From an uncultured Desulfomonile sp. (GTDB taxonomy: Bacteria; Desulfobacterota; Desulfomonilia; Desulfomonilales; Desulfomonilaceae): a stretch of 64,000 nucleotides of DNA. Positions 52,406-62,509 of this stretch are shown here, one piece after another (position 1 is the stretch's first letter; each line of letters begins with the position of its first letter). The notes under the pieces are model-generated. The model had not been told where the DNA came from. It saw nothing but the letters and a program-made list of their open reading frames with translations, and made no database searches. The position numbers and the translations under genes are program-made. The stretch is taken from positions 32,001 through 96,000 of the forward strand of contig CAJBEZ010000064.1 in NCBI GenBank assembly GCA_903952205.1, given 5' to 3'.

Positions 52406-53560
52406 ATGACAATTCAAGTCGGCACAATTGAATTTAAGAGTTACAGATCCTTCTTGAGTGATCCGACGCTCTTGCTTGTCACCATCCTGATTTTAATTTT
52501 CGGTATTGTAATGGTTACTTCAGCAAGTTTCATGATTGCTTCGGCAAAATTTGGCGACGGGTTTTATTATGCCAAAAAACAGGGATTGGCGATAATTGTG
52601 GGACTGGGATTAATGTTCCTTTTTGCAAGAATTAATCCCTATTTCTGGAAACAGTCGGCATCTGTGGGATTGGGGCTATCTATCATCTTCCTGATCTTGG
52701 TTTTCATACCAGGTGTTGGAGCTGAAATTGGCGGCTCCAAGCGGTGGATTCACATTCCTTTTGGATTTTATTTACAACCTTCAGAAATATTAAAATATTC
52801 CATAATTATTTTTTTCGCACGATCACTCGATAAAAAGGGCGAAGGAGTTAAGAGCTTTGCTATAGGTTTTCTGCCTCACGTGATTATAATGGCCCTTGTA
52901 GTAATGTTGGCTCTTGCTCAGCCGGACTTTGGCCTTGCCATTATCATAACCACAGTAGGTTTTTTGATGATGTTTGTTGCCGGCGTAAGGCTACAGCACC
53001 TTGTTGGTTCTGCAATACTCTGTTTGCCTTTTTTGTTTCAAATTGGCGTGAGCGCAAATTATCGGCTTGCTCGAATAAAGAGTTTTCTCGACCCTTGGGC
53101 TGATCCTCTTAGTTCAGGATTTCAGGTTATTCAGAGTTTAGTGGCATTTGGTTGCGGAGGATACTGGGGAGTTGGTTTAGGCAAGGGCATACAGAAGTTG
53201 TTTTATTTACCGCAACCACATTCGGACTTCATTTTCGCCGTTATAGGTGAAGAACTTGGATTGGTCGGAGTCATCGCCGTAATCTTGATGTTTTACGCTC
53301 TAGTTTTTAGAGGATTCATGATTGCCATAAAATCCAGGGATATCTTCCTGAGGTGTCTGGCCTTCGGAATAACCTCCCTGATCGGGATTCAGGCTTTGAT
53401 TAATATGGCGGTTACAATGGGACTCGCTCCGACAAAAGGCCTGCCACTTCCGCTGATATCGTTGGGTGGGACTTCAATATTAGTGAACCTCGCTGGAATC
53501 GGAATATTGATGGCTATCAGCAGGACGAATGTCTCTGAGAGAGATGGAGGCAGGGAATGA
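52406..53560 (+). CDS. ftsW: Septal peptidoglycan polymerase FtsW
   Basis: A 384-residue SEDS-family membrane protein with about ten helices. GGSKRWIHIPFGFYLQPSEILKYS contains the SEDS catalytic-site region, and the loop LPQPHSDFIFAVIGEELG and the GLPLPLISLGGTSIL end block are diagnostic. It polymerises glycan strands at the septum with FtsI. murG overlaps its end by four bases. It follows mraY after 56 bases, the place where murD usually lies. Confidence 0.94.
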   Translation: MTIQVGTIEFKSYRSFLSDPTLLLVTILILIFGIVMVTSASFMIASAKFGDGFYYAKKQGLAIIVGLGLMFLFARINPYFWKQSASVGLGLSIIFLILVFIPGVGAEIGGSKRWIHIPFGFYLQPSEILKYSIIIFFARSLDKKGEGVKSFAIGFLPHVIIMALVVMLALAQPDFGLAIIITTVGFLMMFVAGVRLQHLVGSAILCLPFLFQIGVSANYRLARIKSFLDPWADPLSSGFQVIQSLVAFGCGGYWGVGLGKGIQKLFYLPQPHSDFIFAVIGEELGLVGVIAVILMFYALVFRGFMIAIKSRDIFLRCLAFGITSLIGIQALINMAVTMGLAPTKGLPLPLISLGGTSILVNLAGIGILMAISRTNVSERDGGRE

Positions 53561-54639
53561 AACTTATTCTAGCAGGTGGAGGAACTGGGGGGCACCTTTT
53601 CCCGGCTCTTGCCATTGCAGAAACACTCATTTCCGAGGATCCGTCTTCTCAAGTCTTGTTTGTGGGCACAAAGCGGGGTATAGAGGCCAGACTTATTCCC
53701 AGCACAGGATTTCCAATCAAATTCGTCTCCGCAAGAGGACTCATGAGGACGGGGATATTGAATTCAATTAAAGCGGGCGTTGAAATACCGGTCGGCATAA
53801 TGCAATCAATAAAAATTATAAGAAGTTTTCAACCTGATTTTGTCTTGGGTGTCGGAGGCTACGCATCCGCTCCAACTGTGGCCGCAGCGCTAGTCCTTAA
53901 TGTAGAAACCGGTATCCAGGAACAGAATTCGATTATGGGGGCGGCCAATCGAATGTTGGCAAAATTTGTTAATAAAATCTTCATCTCATGGGAAAACACT
54001 TCTCCAATAACTCCTAAGTCAAAGACATTTTTGGTCGGTAACCCAGTTAGATCAACCTTGTTCCGCACTCAAACTCAAAGGAATCGGAATGACGGATTCA
54101 ATATCCTGGTTTTTGGAGGGTCAAGGGGAGCTGACAGCCTTAATCTTGGTATGATCGAACATTTGAGTGAAATTAAAGCCCTGGCGCCAAGGATCAAGAT
54201 AGCGCATCAAACAGGCTCTGATCTATACAATAAAGTTAAGAAAGCCTATGAAGATCTAGGCTTTAACGCGGAAGTAACCAAATTTATCGATGATATGGGG
54301 GCATATTACTCTTGGGCTGATCTCGTTGTGTGTCGTGCTGGAGCGAGTTCCCTGGCCGAAATCACCGCCTTGGGAAAACCAGCGATAGTTGTTCCTTTCC
54401 CTTTTGCGGCGGAAGACCATCAAACAAAAAACGCTTCTTGGCTCGCTGAACGTAATGCGCTCAAGATAATCAGGGATAAAGATCTGAAGAATGGTTCTCT
54501 GATTCTAGAAATTAACAGGTTGATCGCAAATCCGGGAGAACTTGACTCTATGGCGCAAAACGCCCGGAAAATAGGAAGACCGGACGCTGCAAGAGCCATC
54601 ATTCAAGAAATTTTGAAAAGTCAAAGGTTGGCGGCGTGA
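53557..54639 (+). CDS. murG: UDP-GlcNAc lipid I transferase MurG
   Basis: A 360-residue GT-B glycosyltransferase with LAGGGTGGHLFPALAIAE at the N-terminus, GVGGYASAPTVAAA, QEQNSIMGAANRML and the C-terminal nucleotide site DLVVCRAGASSLAEITALGKPAIVVPFPFAAEDHQ. It turns lipid I into lipid II on the inner face of the membrane. GGAGGCAGGGA precedes the ATG, which overlaps the ftsW stop; murC overlaps its end. Confidence 0.96.
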   Translation: MKLILAGGGTGGHLFPALAIAETLISEDPSSQVLFVGTKRGIEARLIPSTGFPIKFVSARGLMRTGILNSIKAGVEIPVGIMQSIKIIRSFQPDFVLGVGGYASAPTVAAALVLNVETGIQEQNSIMGAANRMLAKFVNKIFISWENTSPITPKSKTFLVGNPVRSTLFRTQTQRNRNDGFNILVFGGSRGADSLNLGMIEHLSEIKALAPRIKIAHQTGSDLYNKVKKAYEDLGFNAEVTKFIDDMGAYYSWADLVVCRAGASSLAEITALGKPAIVVPFPFAAEDHQTKNASWLAERNALKIIRDKDLKNGSLILEINRLIANPGELDSMAQNARKIGRPDAARAIIQEILKSQRLAA

Positions 54640-56042
54640 TTGGAACATTGTTTAAAAAGCTGAGAGATGTCCACTTTGTAGGCATCGGTGGCGTTGGAAT
54701 GAGCGGGATCGCGGAGATTCTTTTAGCTCTAGGTTTTAACGTTAGCGGTTCGGATATCCAGGAATCTCCAACGGTGGTTCACTTAAAATCCCTGGGAGCC
54801 CGGATTCAAATTGGTCATAGGAGAGAACATCTGGACAAGGCTGATGTGCTGGTCTACTCGTCCGCTGTTTCGGAAGATAATCCCGAGGTTATAGCCGCAA
54901 AAGAAAGACGGATTCCAGTCATTCCAAGAGCGGAAATGCTGGCTGAGCTCATGAGAATGCAAACTTCGATCGCTGTCGCCGGTATGCATGGAAAAACCAC
55001 AACTACTTCCATGATTGCGTCAGTCATGTCACACGCTGGATTCGATCCCACAGTTGTGATTGGAGGCAAGCTCAATGCTCTCGGAGGTGGGGCGCACCTG
55101 GGTCAGGGGGATTTGATGGTCGCGGAGGCTGATGAGTCCGACAAGTCATTTCTTAAGCTCTTTCCGACCATAGCTCTAATCACTAACATCGATCTCGAGC
55201 ATATGGATTGTTATTCTTCAATTGAGGAGATCAGATCAACTTTTCTTGAATTCATAAATCGAATTCCTTTTTATGGATATGCGATCGTTTGTTTGGATGA
55301 TCCTCAAGTTCAAACAATAATTCCTTCTATTTCAAAAAGATTCCTGACTTATGGCTTCTCATCTCAAGCATTCATTAGAGCCGCTAAGCCAATTCCTAAA
55401 AGTGGCGGATCTTTTTTTCAGGTTTATAGAGAAGATACCCCGCTCGGGGAAATCACCCTGCCGATGCCGGGAATGCACAATGTAGTCAATTCCTTGGCCG
55501 CAGTAACCATAGCTGAACTTTTTGACGTTCCCTTTCAGATTCTTAAGGAAGCTTTGGAATCCTTTCCAGGAGTTCAGAGACGATTCACGACAAGAGGCGC
55601 TAGATCAGGGATCACAGTTATTGATGATTATGGTCATCATCCAGTCGAAATTAAGGCAGTTTTAATTGCTGCCAGGCAAATAGCTGAAAAACGTATTGCG
55701 GTTCTTTTCCAACCCCATAGGTATTCTAGGACAAAAGCTCTTTTCGAAGACTTCCTAACTGCGTTTCATGACGCTGACCTGCTCTACATCATGGATATCT
55801 ATCCAGCTAGCGAAAAACCTATGGAAGGCGTTAACGGAATGAACCTTTGTGAGGGAATTAGGGCCAGAGGTCATAAGAAAGTCCGGTTTCTGGGAGACAG
55901 ATCCAAGATTGCAGTTGAAATTGCAAATGATCTTCAACCCGGGGACATGCTCATAACCCTTGGAGCTGGAGATGTAACAAAGTTAGGCCCTGTTGTGTTG
56001 GAAGAACTCAAAAAAAGGGAAGGTGTTTTGCTTGAAGATTAG
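54636..56042 (+). CDS. murC: UDP-MurNAc L-alanine ligase MurC
   Basis: A 468-residue Mur ligase: HFVGIGGVGMSGIAEILL at the N-terminus, ATP-binding VAGMHGKTTTTSM, ADESDKSFLKL, and the C-terminal DDYGHHPVEIKAVL and FQPHRYSRT. It adds the first amino acid to UDP-MurNAc. GTG start overlapping the murG stop. The murB frame overlaps its end. Confidence 0.96.
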   Translation: MIGTLFKKLRDVHFVGIGGVGMSGIAEILLALGFNVSGSDIQESPTVVHLKSLGARIQIGHRREHLDKADVLVYSSAVSEDNPEVIAAKERRIPVIPRAEMLAELMRMQTSIAVAGMHGKTTTTSMIASVMSHAGFDPTVVIGGKLNALGGGAHLGQGDLMVAEADESDKSFLKLFPTIALITNIDLEHMDCYSSIEEIRSTFLEFINRIPFYGYAIVCLDDPQVQTIIPSISKRFLTYGFSSQAFIRAAKPIPKSGGSFFQVYREDTPLGEITLPMPGMHNVVNSLAAVTIAELFDVPFQILKEALESFPGVQRRFTTRGARSGITVIDDYGHHPVEIKAVLIAARQIAEKRIAVLFQPHRYSRTKALFEDFLTAFHDADLLYIMDIYPASEKPMEGVNGMNLCEGIRARGHKKVRFLGDRSKIAVEIANDLQPGDMLITLGAGDVTKLGPVVLEELKKREGVLLED

Positions 56043-56961
56043 CAAAACTCAAATAAAAACACTTGGCGAATTGCTCGGAGAACCACTGGCGCTTGGAATT
56101 CCCCTGAAGCGCCTTACGTCTTACAGGATAGGTGGTCCTGCAGACGCAGTCGCTTTTCCTAGGAACAGCAAAACCTTAAGTAGTGTACTTCTTTTTGTGA
56201 AACAGGAAGGTATAAGGCATTTCCTTCTTGGAAACGGCACCAACGTGTTGTTCGATGACGAGGGTTTTCGTGGACTCATTATCGCTCCGATACGAATGAA
56301 ACAATTCAGTGTCGACAAAGATTCATCAGGAGCCGCACTGTTAACGGCACAAGCCGGGATTCCTCTCAGTGTTGTCGTTTGGAGAGCTTGCAAGTTGGGG
56401 TTGCACGGAATGGAACCATTGTGGGGAATTCCAGGCTCAGTAGGAGGATCTGTCGCATGTAACGCTGGATCGGGTGGTTCGTCTTTGGGTGATATAGTTT
56501 CAAAGCTAACGGTCTTGGACACGAACGGCAAAGAAATTGAACTGGAAAAGGGGACTTTTTCATACGGATACAGATTTTGTGATTTGCCGCTTAAATCAGT
56601 AGTCTTGCAAGCTTCTTTCCAACTCAGTCCCCTGAACCCTGATGAAATCATGAAACAACTGCAGCATTTCAGAAATACTAGAAGATTGTCTCAACCAAGA
56701 GGATTCCCAAGTTGCGGTTGTGTTTTTAAGAATTCATCTAACGGCTTGGCTGCAGGAGAGTTAATCGAAAAACTTGGATTCAAAGGTGTGACCGAAGGGG
56801 GAGCGCAGGTTTCGAATGTTCACGCCAATTTTATCATTAACAGGAATATGGCTAAAGCCAGGGACGTCTTAGCTTTGATAGAAAAGATAGCCGAAGCGGC
56901 TTACAACAAGGCCGGAATTACATTTGAACTTGAAATAAAGGTAGTAAGATCAGGCGAGTGA
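56032..56961 (+). CDS. murB: UDP-N-acetylenolpyruvoylglucosamine reductase MurB
   Basis: About 310 residues, starting probably at a TTG at 56032 inside the murC end with GGGAAGG upstream; the frame is open back to a GTG at 55993. FAD-domain blocks SYRIGGPADAVAFP, LLGNGTNVLF, GIPGSVGGSVACNAGS, then SYGYRFCDLP and QPRGFPSCGCVFKN (active-site region), are present; it lacks the extra insertion of E. coli type I enzymes and is closer to type II. It makes UDP-MurNAc. Start choice is uncertain by about 40 bases. Confidence 0.92.
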   Translation: MKISKTQIKTLGELLGEPLALGIPLKRLTSYRIGGPADAVAFPRNSKTLSSVLLFVKQEGIRHFLLGNGTNVLFDDEGFRGLIIAPIRMKQFSVDKDSSGAALLTAQAGIPLSVVVWRACKLGLHGMEPLWGIPGSVGGSVACNAGSGGSSLGDIVSKLTVLDTNGKEIELEKGTFSYGYRFCDLPLKSVVLQASFQLSPLNPDEIMKQLQHFRNTRRLSQPRGFPSCGCVFKNSSNGLAAGELIEKLGFKGVTEGGAQVSNVHANFIINRNMAKARDVLALIEKIAEAAYNKAGITFELEIKVVRSGE

Positions 56962-56962
56962 A

Positions 56963-57802
56963 ATGACTGAAGCCAGTTTACCATTGTCAATGCAATCCAG
57001 CGAACTCCAGGAATCTGAGCGATCCATAAAAAAGACGTATTGGCGCCGGTCTGTCTTGAAAATATTGTTCGTAACCGGCATTTGTCTGGATATATTGCTG
57101 GCATGCGCTCTTGGTTATCTGATTGTCATTAGATCTTCTTACTTCAATCTCAACAAAGTGGATGTATACGGCAATCATCGTCTTTCCAAGGAAGAAGTTA
57201 TAGAAGCCGCCAGACTTGAAACAGGAATGAATCTACTCAGCATCGATCTCGAATCAATAACGGAAAGGTTACTGCGTCATCCATGGATTCGTTCAGGTTC
57301 AATATACAGGAGGTTACCTGGTCAGTTGGTCCTTGAAGTGGAAGAACGAACGCCTAGGGGAATTTTAGCGAGTGACAGGCTTTACTACATTGATGAAAAA
57401 GGCATTGTATTTACTAGAGTCTTACCGGGTGATCCTATAGATCTTCCTTTGTTTACCGGAATTCAATCTGACAGTATGCGATTACACCCAGGAGAGATTC
57501 AGGATTCCCTTAGATCCGGGCTTAAGTTGACGGAGCTTATCGATCGTGTGGATTTCGGATTACACTATGCCGACGTCAGAGAAATCAACATCAATTCGGA
57601 GGAGGGACTAACCCTGAAAATGAAATCGGGGCAAATAGTCATTCTTGGGCATGATGATTTTGAATCAAGACTGTTAAGATTTGATCGGCTTAGAAAGTTT
57701 CTCACGGACAGAGGTCAGTGGCGTAACGCACACATAATAAACCTGGATTTTGAAGATCGAGCGATTGTTCGATCCTCTGAAGATCCGCTTCTGCAGGGGT
57801 AA
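56963..57802 (+). CDS. ftsQ: Cell division protein FtsQ
   Basis: A 279-residue bitopic protein: about 30 cytoplasmic residues, a membrane helix (ILFVTGICLDILLACALGYLIVI), a POTRA domain (FNLNKVDVYGNHRLSKEEVIEAA and PWIRSGSIYRRLPGQLVLEVEERTP) and the beta domain. It recruits FtsL and FtsB to the septum. ATG starts one base after murB and ends three bases before ftsA. Family identity is low but domain order and place are clear. Confidence 0.9.
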   Translation: MTEASLPLSMQSSELQESERSIKKTYWRRSVLKILFVTGICLDILLACALGYLIVIRSSYFNLNKVDVYGNHRLSKEEVIEAARLETGMNLLSIDLESITERLLRHPWIRSGSIYRRLPGQLVLEVEERTPRGILASDRLYYIDEKGIVFTRVLPGDPIDLPLFTGIQSDSMRLHPGEIQDSLRSGLKLTELIDRVDFGLHYADVREININSEEGLTLKMKSGQIVILGHDDFESRLLRFDRLRKFLTDRGQWRNAHIINLDFEDRAIVRSSEDPLLQG

Positions 57803-57805
57803 AAA

Positions 57806-59038
57806 ATGTCAAGAAGCGATAGTATTGTTTGTGGTCTCGATGTGGGAACAACGAAAATTTGCGCCATCATCGGAGAATTAAACGCTGATGGCGTAGTAGA
57901 CATCATCGGAGTAGGAACATCTCCGTCTCGAGGTTTACGACGTGGCGTTGTCGTTAACATCGACCTAACTGTCACTAGCATAAAAAAGGCTATGGATGAC
58001 GCCGAACTTATGGCCGGGCGACGGTCAGAAAGTGTCTTTGCAGGGATATCAGGTGGACATATTAAGGGAATTAATTCCCACGGTGTTATAGCAATAAAGA
58101 ACCGTGAAGTAACGACAAATGAGGTTGCCAGAGTCATTGACGCCGCAAGAGCTGTAGCCATCCCACTGGACAGAGAAGTTATCCACATCTTGCCTCAGGA
58201 ATTCGTGGTTGATGACCAGGGAGGGATAAGAGAGCCGGTTGGAATGGCTGGTGTCCGTTTGGAAGCTAAGGTACACATCATAACCGGAGCTGTTTCGGCT
58301 GCTCAAAATATAATCAGATGCGCCCACAGGAGTGGCTTGACGGTTAATGATCTGGTCTTACAACAAATGGCCGCAGCCGAAGCTGTTTTGTCCCCTGATG
58401 AAAAAGAACTCGGAGTAGCCTTAATTGATATTGGAGGAGGGACCACCGACCTCGCAGTATTCATCGAAGGAGCAATACAGCATACCGCTGTCATTCCTGT
58501 AGGAGGAGATCAACTGACAAACGATATTGCGGTGGGGTTAAGAACTCCCACAGGAGAGGCCGAAAAAATAAAGAAAAGATACGGTTGCGCCCTGGCCAAT
58601 CTGGTCAATAGGGATGAAACTATTCATGTACCTGGCGTGGGGGGTCGCCAACCCAGAGTGTTGGCGAAATCTGTTCTGGCTGAAATTACTGAACCTCGAT
58701 TGGAGGAAATTCTTGGTCTGGCCAAGAGGGAAATGGAAAAATACAATATTCTCCGATCCGTGGCATCAGGGATAGTGCTTACTGGAGGCAGTGTCGCAAT
58801 CCAGGGGGTTGTTGAACTCGCCGAGCAAATTTTTGACATGCCGGTTAGATTGGGGTACCCCGTAGGGGTGAGTGGCCTGGTAGACGTCGTAAACTCCCCA
58901 GTTTATGCTACTGGCGTCGGGCTTGCCCTGTGGGGAACTAGACATGGTTGTGCGGATCTAAGCGAGAGTTATGAATCCGGCAGAGTTCTTAATCGTTTCT
59001 ATGAGCGGATGAAAAGGTGGTTTACTGAAGCTTTTTAG
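57806..59038 (+). CDS. ftsA: Cell division protein FtsA
   Basis: A 410-residue actin-family protein with VCGLDVGTTKICAIIGE, the 1C subdomain, LIDIGGGTTDLAVF and GIVLTGGSVAIQGVVELAEQIF. The last residues (NRFYERMKRWFTEAF) form an amphipathic helix that ties FtsZ filaments to the membrane. It follows ftsQ by three bases. The gap to ftsZ is 185 bases, long enough for an internal promoter. Confidence 0.95.
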   Translation: MSRSDSIVCGLDVGTTKICAIIGELNADGVVDIIGVGTSPSRGLRRGVVVNIDLTVTSIKKAMDDAELMAGRRSESVFAGISGGHIKGINSHGVIAIKNREVTTNEVARVIDAARAVAIPLDREVIHILPQEFVVDDQGGIREPVGMAGVRLEAKVHIITGAVSAAQNIIRCAHRSGLTVNDLVLQQMAAAEAVLSPDEKELGVALIDIGGGTTDLAVFIEGAIQHTAVIPVGGDQLTNDIAVGLRTPTGEAEKIKKRYGCALANLVNRDETIHVPGVGGRQPRVLAKSVLAEITEPRLEEILGLAKREMEKYNILRSVASGIVLTGGSVAIQGVVELAEQIFDMPVRLGYPVGVSGLVDVVNSPVYATGVGLALWGTRHGCADLSESYESGRVLNRFYERMKRWFTEAF

Positions 59039-59223
59039 ATTTGAAGAGATTAATTTTCTGGCGAAAATGTCTGACCCGTGGTATGCGAGTTCCGGTAAAG
59101 AGAGCGGCCTGACCGGGTTCTTGCATGAGGCGAATATGACAAAACACGTTATGAATGATTTTAGATTGATGATTCAGGATTTGGGAAGGGCTTTGTCGAT
59201 TTTAACTATAGGAGGCCCGGCTT

Positions 59224-60438
59224 ATGCTGGATTTTGAAATTGAATCTAACCGTAGCGCATTGATCAGGGTGGTCGGAGTTGGTGGCGGTGGCGGAAACGC
59301 CGTCAACAATATGATACGCGCCGGGTTAAGTGGAGTGGAGTTCCTTGCTGCAAACACCGACGCTCAGGCCCTCCAGCACAACATGGCTCCATTAAAATTA
59401 CAGATTGGCAAACAGCAAACCAGAGGACTGGGCGCAGGGGCTGACCCCGAAATTGGAAGAATAGCCGCCAATGAAGATTACGAAGGAATTAGGGACGCCT
59501 TGGAAGGCTCTGACATGGTGTTTATAACTACTGGTCTGGGTGGCGGGACAGGTACTGGCGCTGCGCCGATAATAGCAAGAATAGCCAGACAAGAAGTCGG
59601 GGCTCTTACAGTGGCCGTTGTAACAAAGCCTTTCCTTTTTGAAGGTAAAAGGAGAATGCGTCAGGCGGAAGAAGGCATAGAAACTCTCCGAAGGGAAGTT
59701 GACACCCTGATAATTATTCCGAACCAGCGCCTGCTGTCGCTTAAAAAAGATATTTCGTTCCTGGAAGGCTTCAGAAGGGCTGATGACGTACTCATGCAGG
59801 GTGTGAGAGGAATTTCAGATCTCGTGACTATCAATGGTTTGATTAATCTCGATTTTGCTGATGTAAAAACCATCATGCAGGAGAAAGGCGTAGCATTGAT
59901 GGGAACAGGATCAGCCACTGGCGAAGGACGCATGGAAGAGGCCACAAGACTGGCCATTAACAGCCCTCTTCTTGAAGATATTTCTATGTCTGGGGCAAAG
60001 GGCGTGCTGATAAATATGACGGGATCTTCCAACATATCTCTGACAGAGATAAACGACGCAGTATCAATAATTCAGAATGAAGCCCATGATGACGCTAACA
60101 TAATATTTGGGGCTGTTATAGATGAAGACATGGGTGACGCTGTAAATGTGACTGTTATAGCGACGGGATTCAGTAGAAGCGAGACAGGACTTTCAGACAA
60201 GACTGACTCCCTAATGTTTGGAAAGAACCATCTTCAAATAGGCGATGAAGGCAAGACAGATAAACCTGTAGCCAGAACTGTAATTCCTGGAGAACCTAAA
60301 GATTCTCAGATCCCCGCTTTTATTAGGAAGAGCCAAAGAGAAAAAATCAGTCGTCATTTAAATCTCGTTGATGATCTGTCTCTCGAGTCTGAAGAAGACC
60401 TTGATATTCCCACATTCTTGCGCAAACATGCTGAATAG
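59224..60438 (+). CDS. ftsZ: Cell division protein FtsZ
   Basis: A 404-residue tubulin-like GTPase. [13 protein letters not shown] near the N-terminus, the signature loop [12 protein letters not shown] at residues 104-115, and the T7 synergy loop [11 protein letters not shown] are present. A linker of about 60 residues leads to the conserved end peptide [11 protein letters not shown], which binds FtsA. AGGAGG precedes the ATG. It closes the dcw cluster and is followed by a terminator. Confidence 0.97.
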   Translation: MLDFEIESNRSALIRVVGVGGGGGNAVNNMIRAGLSGVEFLAANTDAQALQHNMAPLKLQIGKQQTRGLGAGADPEIGRIAANEDYEGIRDALEGSDMVFITTGLGGGTGTGAAPIIARIARQEVGALTVAVVTKPFLFEGKRRMRQAEEGIETLRREVDTLIIIPNQRLLSLKKDISFLEGFRRADDVLMQGVRGISDLVTINGLINLDFADVKTIMQEKGVALMGTGSATGEGRMEEATRLAINSPLLEDISMSGAKGVLINMTGSSNISLTEINDAVSIIQNEAHDDANIIFGAVIDEDMGDAVNVTVIATGFSRSETGLSDKTDSLMFGKNHLQIGDEGKTDKPVARTVIPGEPKDSQIPAFIRKSQREKISRHLNLVDDLSLESEEDLDIPTFLRKHAE

Positions 60439-60449
60439 TTTTTCTGTTG

Positions 60450-60496
60450 TCAGGGGGGAAGTTAATTTCCCCTGACTACGAAAAAAGTTTTTATTA
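60450..60496 (+). terminator. Terminator after ftsZ
   Basis: TCAGGGG (60450-60456) pairs with CCCCTGA (60469-60475), extended by GAA/TTC, in a short stem-loop; an A-run and TTTTTATT follow. It lies 12 bases after the ftsZ stop. Confidence 0.6.
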
Positions 60497-60534
60497 ATGA
60501 ATCTTTTTTGGTCTAGATTGCTTTCCATTTCCAC

Positions 60535-62202
60535 ATGAGGGAAAGACTCAACAAAAGGCCCGCCTCAGGAAATTCCGGTTTCCTCTTACCGATAGCGCTG
60601 GTTTATCCAAATACCCGGAAAGTTGGACTGAGTAATTTAGGGTTTCAATTTTTGTTTAACCAACTTCAGGGATCAGATTTTTTCGCTCCTGAACGTTTTT
60701 TTATTGCCGATCAGTTTTTTAAGAACCCTTCCGATACTATTACTCCTCTTTCCGAAGAAAATAATGTTCCCCTGAAACATTTTCCGGTTATTGCTTTTAG
60801 CATTCCTTTTGAAAACGACTACTGGATTGTTCCCAAAATCTTGATTGACTCCGGAATAAAACCTCTTAGACTTGACAGAGGCTCTGGTGATCCCCTGATT
60901 TTGGCGGGTGGTGTTTCAGTTTCTCTTAATCCAGAGACCTTGGCGGATTTCTTGGATTTGGCCTTCATTGGGGAGATTGTCGGAGACATCAATGAACCCG
61001 GTGGCTTTTGGGCCATGATGCGAGAATTTAAAAAATCAAAAAAAGCCGCGCATGATCGCAAGGAATTTTACAAGAGCTTTTCCAATGTCGATGGCGTGTA
61101 TGTTCCGGAAGCATACAGCTTTGATTTTAGAGATAACGGGGTTTTGTCGGAAATAAGACCAGACCAAGGGTTTCCTGCGAGAGTTAAGGCTGCCAAAAGG
61201 CTTTCCTCCAAAGAATCTCCTCCTTTTGCCGTGGTTCATGATCTGCAGACTCAGTTCAGGGACTCCTGTTTGGTTGAAATCAATCGTGGATGCGGCAGAG
61301 GTTGCAGATTTTGTTCCGGAGGCTGGATTCATAGACCAGTAAGACATTTCAAATATCCCAGATTTCGGGAAAGTATTGATCAAGCCATAACTGACAAAAG
61401 GACCATAGGCCTTATTGGATCAGATTTGGCCTCTCATCCTGAACTGGATATAATTTTAGAAGATATTATTAATAAAGGTGGAATTTTTTCACTTTCTTCC
61501 ATACGACCAGAAGGTTTAAATGACCAAACCATTGAATTAATTGTAAAGTCTGGACAGAAAACGGCTACGCTCGCCCCAGAAGTAGCCTCGAATCGTTTGA
61601 AAAAGGTGATCGGGAAACAGATACCGAACGAGCGTTTTTTTGAATTGATCGATAAGCTTGTAACTGCTGGAATCCCTAACATCAGGTTTTATTTTATGAT
61701 TGGACTGCCCACCGAGGTCGAAGAAGATGTACTGAAAATTGTACAATTTGTAAAGAATGCCCGGGAAATATTCATGAACGCTTCTCGAAGTAAGGGAAGA
61801 ATAGGCAGAATTGGAGTGCAAGTTAACGCTTTTGTTCCTAAGCCATGGACTCCTTTTCAGTGGGCGCAGGCTTTACCAAGGAAACAATGGGAAATTCGGG
61901 TAAAAATTATCGAAAATGGACTGCGTGCGCTTAATAATGTCGTGGTCAGGCATGAGTCCGTCAGGAGTTCGGAGGTTCAAGCGATTCTAAGCCGTGCAGA
62001 CCGTAGAATTTCCCACAGCCTACTCGAAGGCGCTAGGCGAGGAAAACTTGCCGCTTCTTCCTTTTTAGGTTCCCATCCCAGCGCCAGTTTTTTTTCTGAG
62101 CGTTTACGAGATCGTGAAGAGGTCTTTCCATGGGATGTTGTAGATCATGGTATTAAAAAGGCGACATTAAGAACGATTTATGAAAGAGCTATGTTAGCTT
62201 AA
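60535..62202 (+). CDS. Radical SAM protein with B12-binding-like N-terminal domain
   Basis: A 555-residue protein. The first 200 residues have a Rossmann-like arrangement (IALVYPNTRKVGLSNLGFQFLF, DPLILAGGVSVSLNPETL, AFIGEIVGD) related to cobalamin-binding radical SAM enzymes such as YgiQ and the TIGR03960 group. The iron-sulfur motif is Cys253-x3-Cys257-x2-Cys260 in NRGCGRGCRFC. GSDLASHPELD, APEVASNRLKKVIGKQ and FYFMIGLPTEVEEDV are the SAM-binding barrel segments. The reaction is unknown. A dicluster ferredoxin gene follows 14 bases later and may supply electrons. ATG at 60535 lacks a clear ribosome site. Confidence 0.78.
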   Translation: MRERLNKRPASGNSGFLLPIALVYPNTRKVGLSNLGFQFLFNQLQGSDFFAPERFFIADQFFKNPSDTITPLSEENNVPLKHFPVIAFSIPFENDYWIVPKILIDSGIKPLRLDRGSGDPLILAGGVSVSLNPETLADFLDLAFIGEIVGDINEPGGFWAMMREFKKSKKAAHDRKEFYKSFSNVDGVYVPEAYSFDFRDNGVLSEIRPDQGFPARVKAAKRLSSKESPPFAVVHDLQTQFRDSCLVEINRGCGRGCRFCSGGWIHRPVRHFKYPRFRESIDQAITDKRTIGLIGSDLASHPELDIILEDIINKGGIFSLSSIRPEGLNDQTIELIVKSGQKTATLAPEVASNRLKKVIGKQIPNERFFELIDKLVTAGIPNIRFYFMIGLPTEVEEDVLKIVQFVKNAREIFMNASRSKGRIGRIGVQVNAFVPKPWTPFQWAQALPRKQWEIRVKIIENGLRALNNVVVRHESVRSSEVQAILSRADRRISHSLLEGARRGKLAASSFLGSHPSASFFSERLRDREEVFPWDVVDHGIKKATLRTIYERAMLA

Positions 62203-62216
62203 AAGGTTGGAATATT

Positions 62217-62402
62217 ATGTATTTGCCCATCATTGACCGAAACAGATGCACGAAATGTTATTTTTGCGTTAATATATGCCCTAAGGATGTATTTGAAGTT
62301 AAGGAATCAGAGGTAGAAGTGGTTAATTCATCGCTATGTAACGGATGCGAAGCCTGTGTGGCTGAATGTCAGGACGAAGCAATAATAGTCCGTGAAGCGT
62401 GA
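62217..62402 (+). CDS. Two-[4Fe-4S] ferredoxin
   Basis: A 61-residue ferredoxin with two complete cluster motifs: Cys11-x2-Cys14-x2-Cys17-x3-Cys21-Pro and Cys41-x2-Cys44-x2-Cys47-x3-Cys51. The second cluster lacks the proline after its last Cys (Cys-Gln), which often alters potential or stability. It is a small cytoplasmic electron carrier placed directly after the radical SAM gene, for which it is a likely reductant. Confidence 0.85.
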   Translation: MYLPIIDRNRCTKCYFCVNICPKDVFEVKESEVEVVNSSLCNGCEACVAECQDEAIIVREA

Positions 62403-62509
62403 TAATAATCAATATTTCCAGGCCAAATTTTAATAAAGATTTACCTTGGGGGTGTTTTTTCTAAATGGATCACCAGAGAGTTCAATTTCAGACAAAATGG
62501 AGGTTGGAG

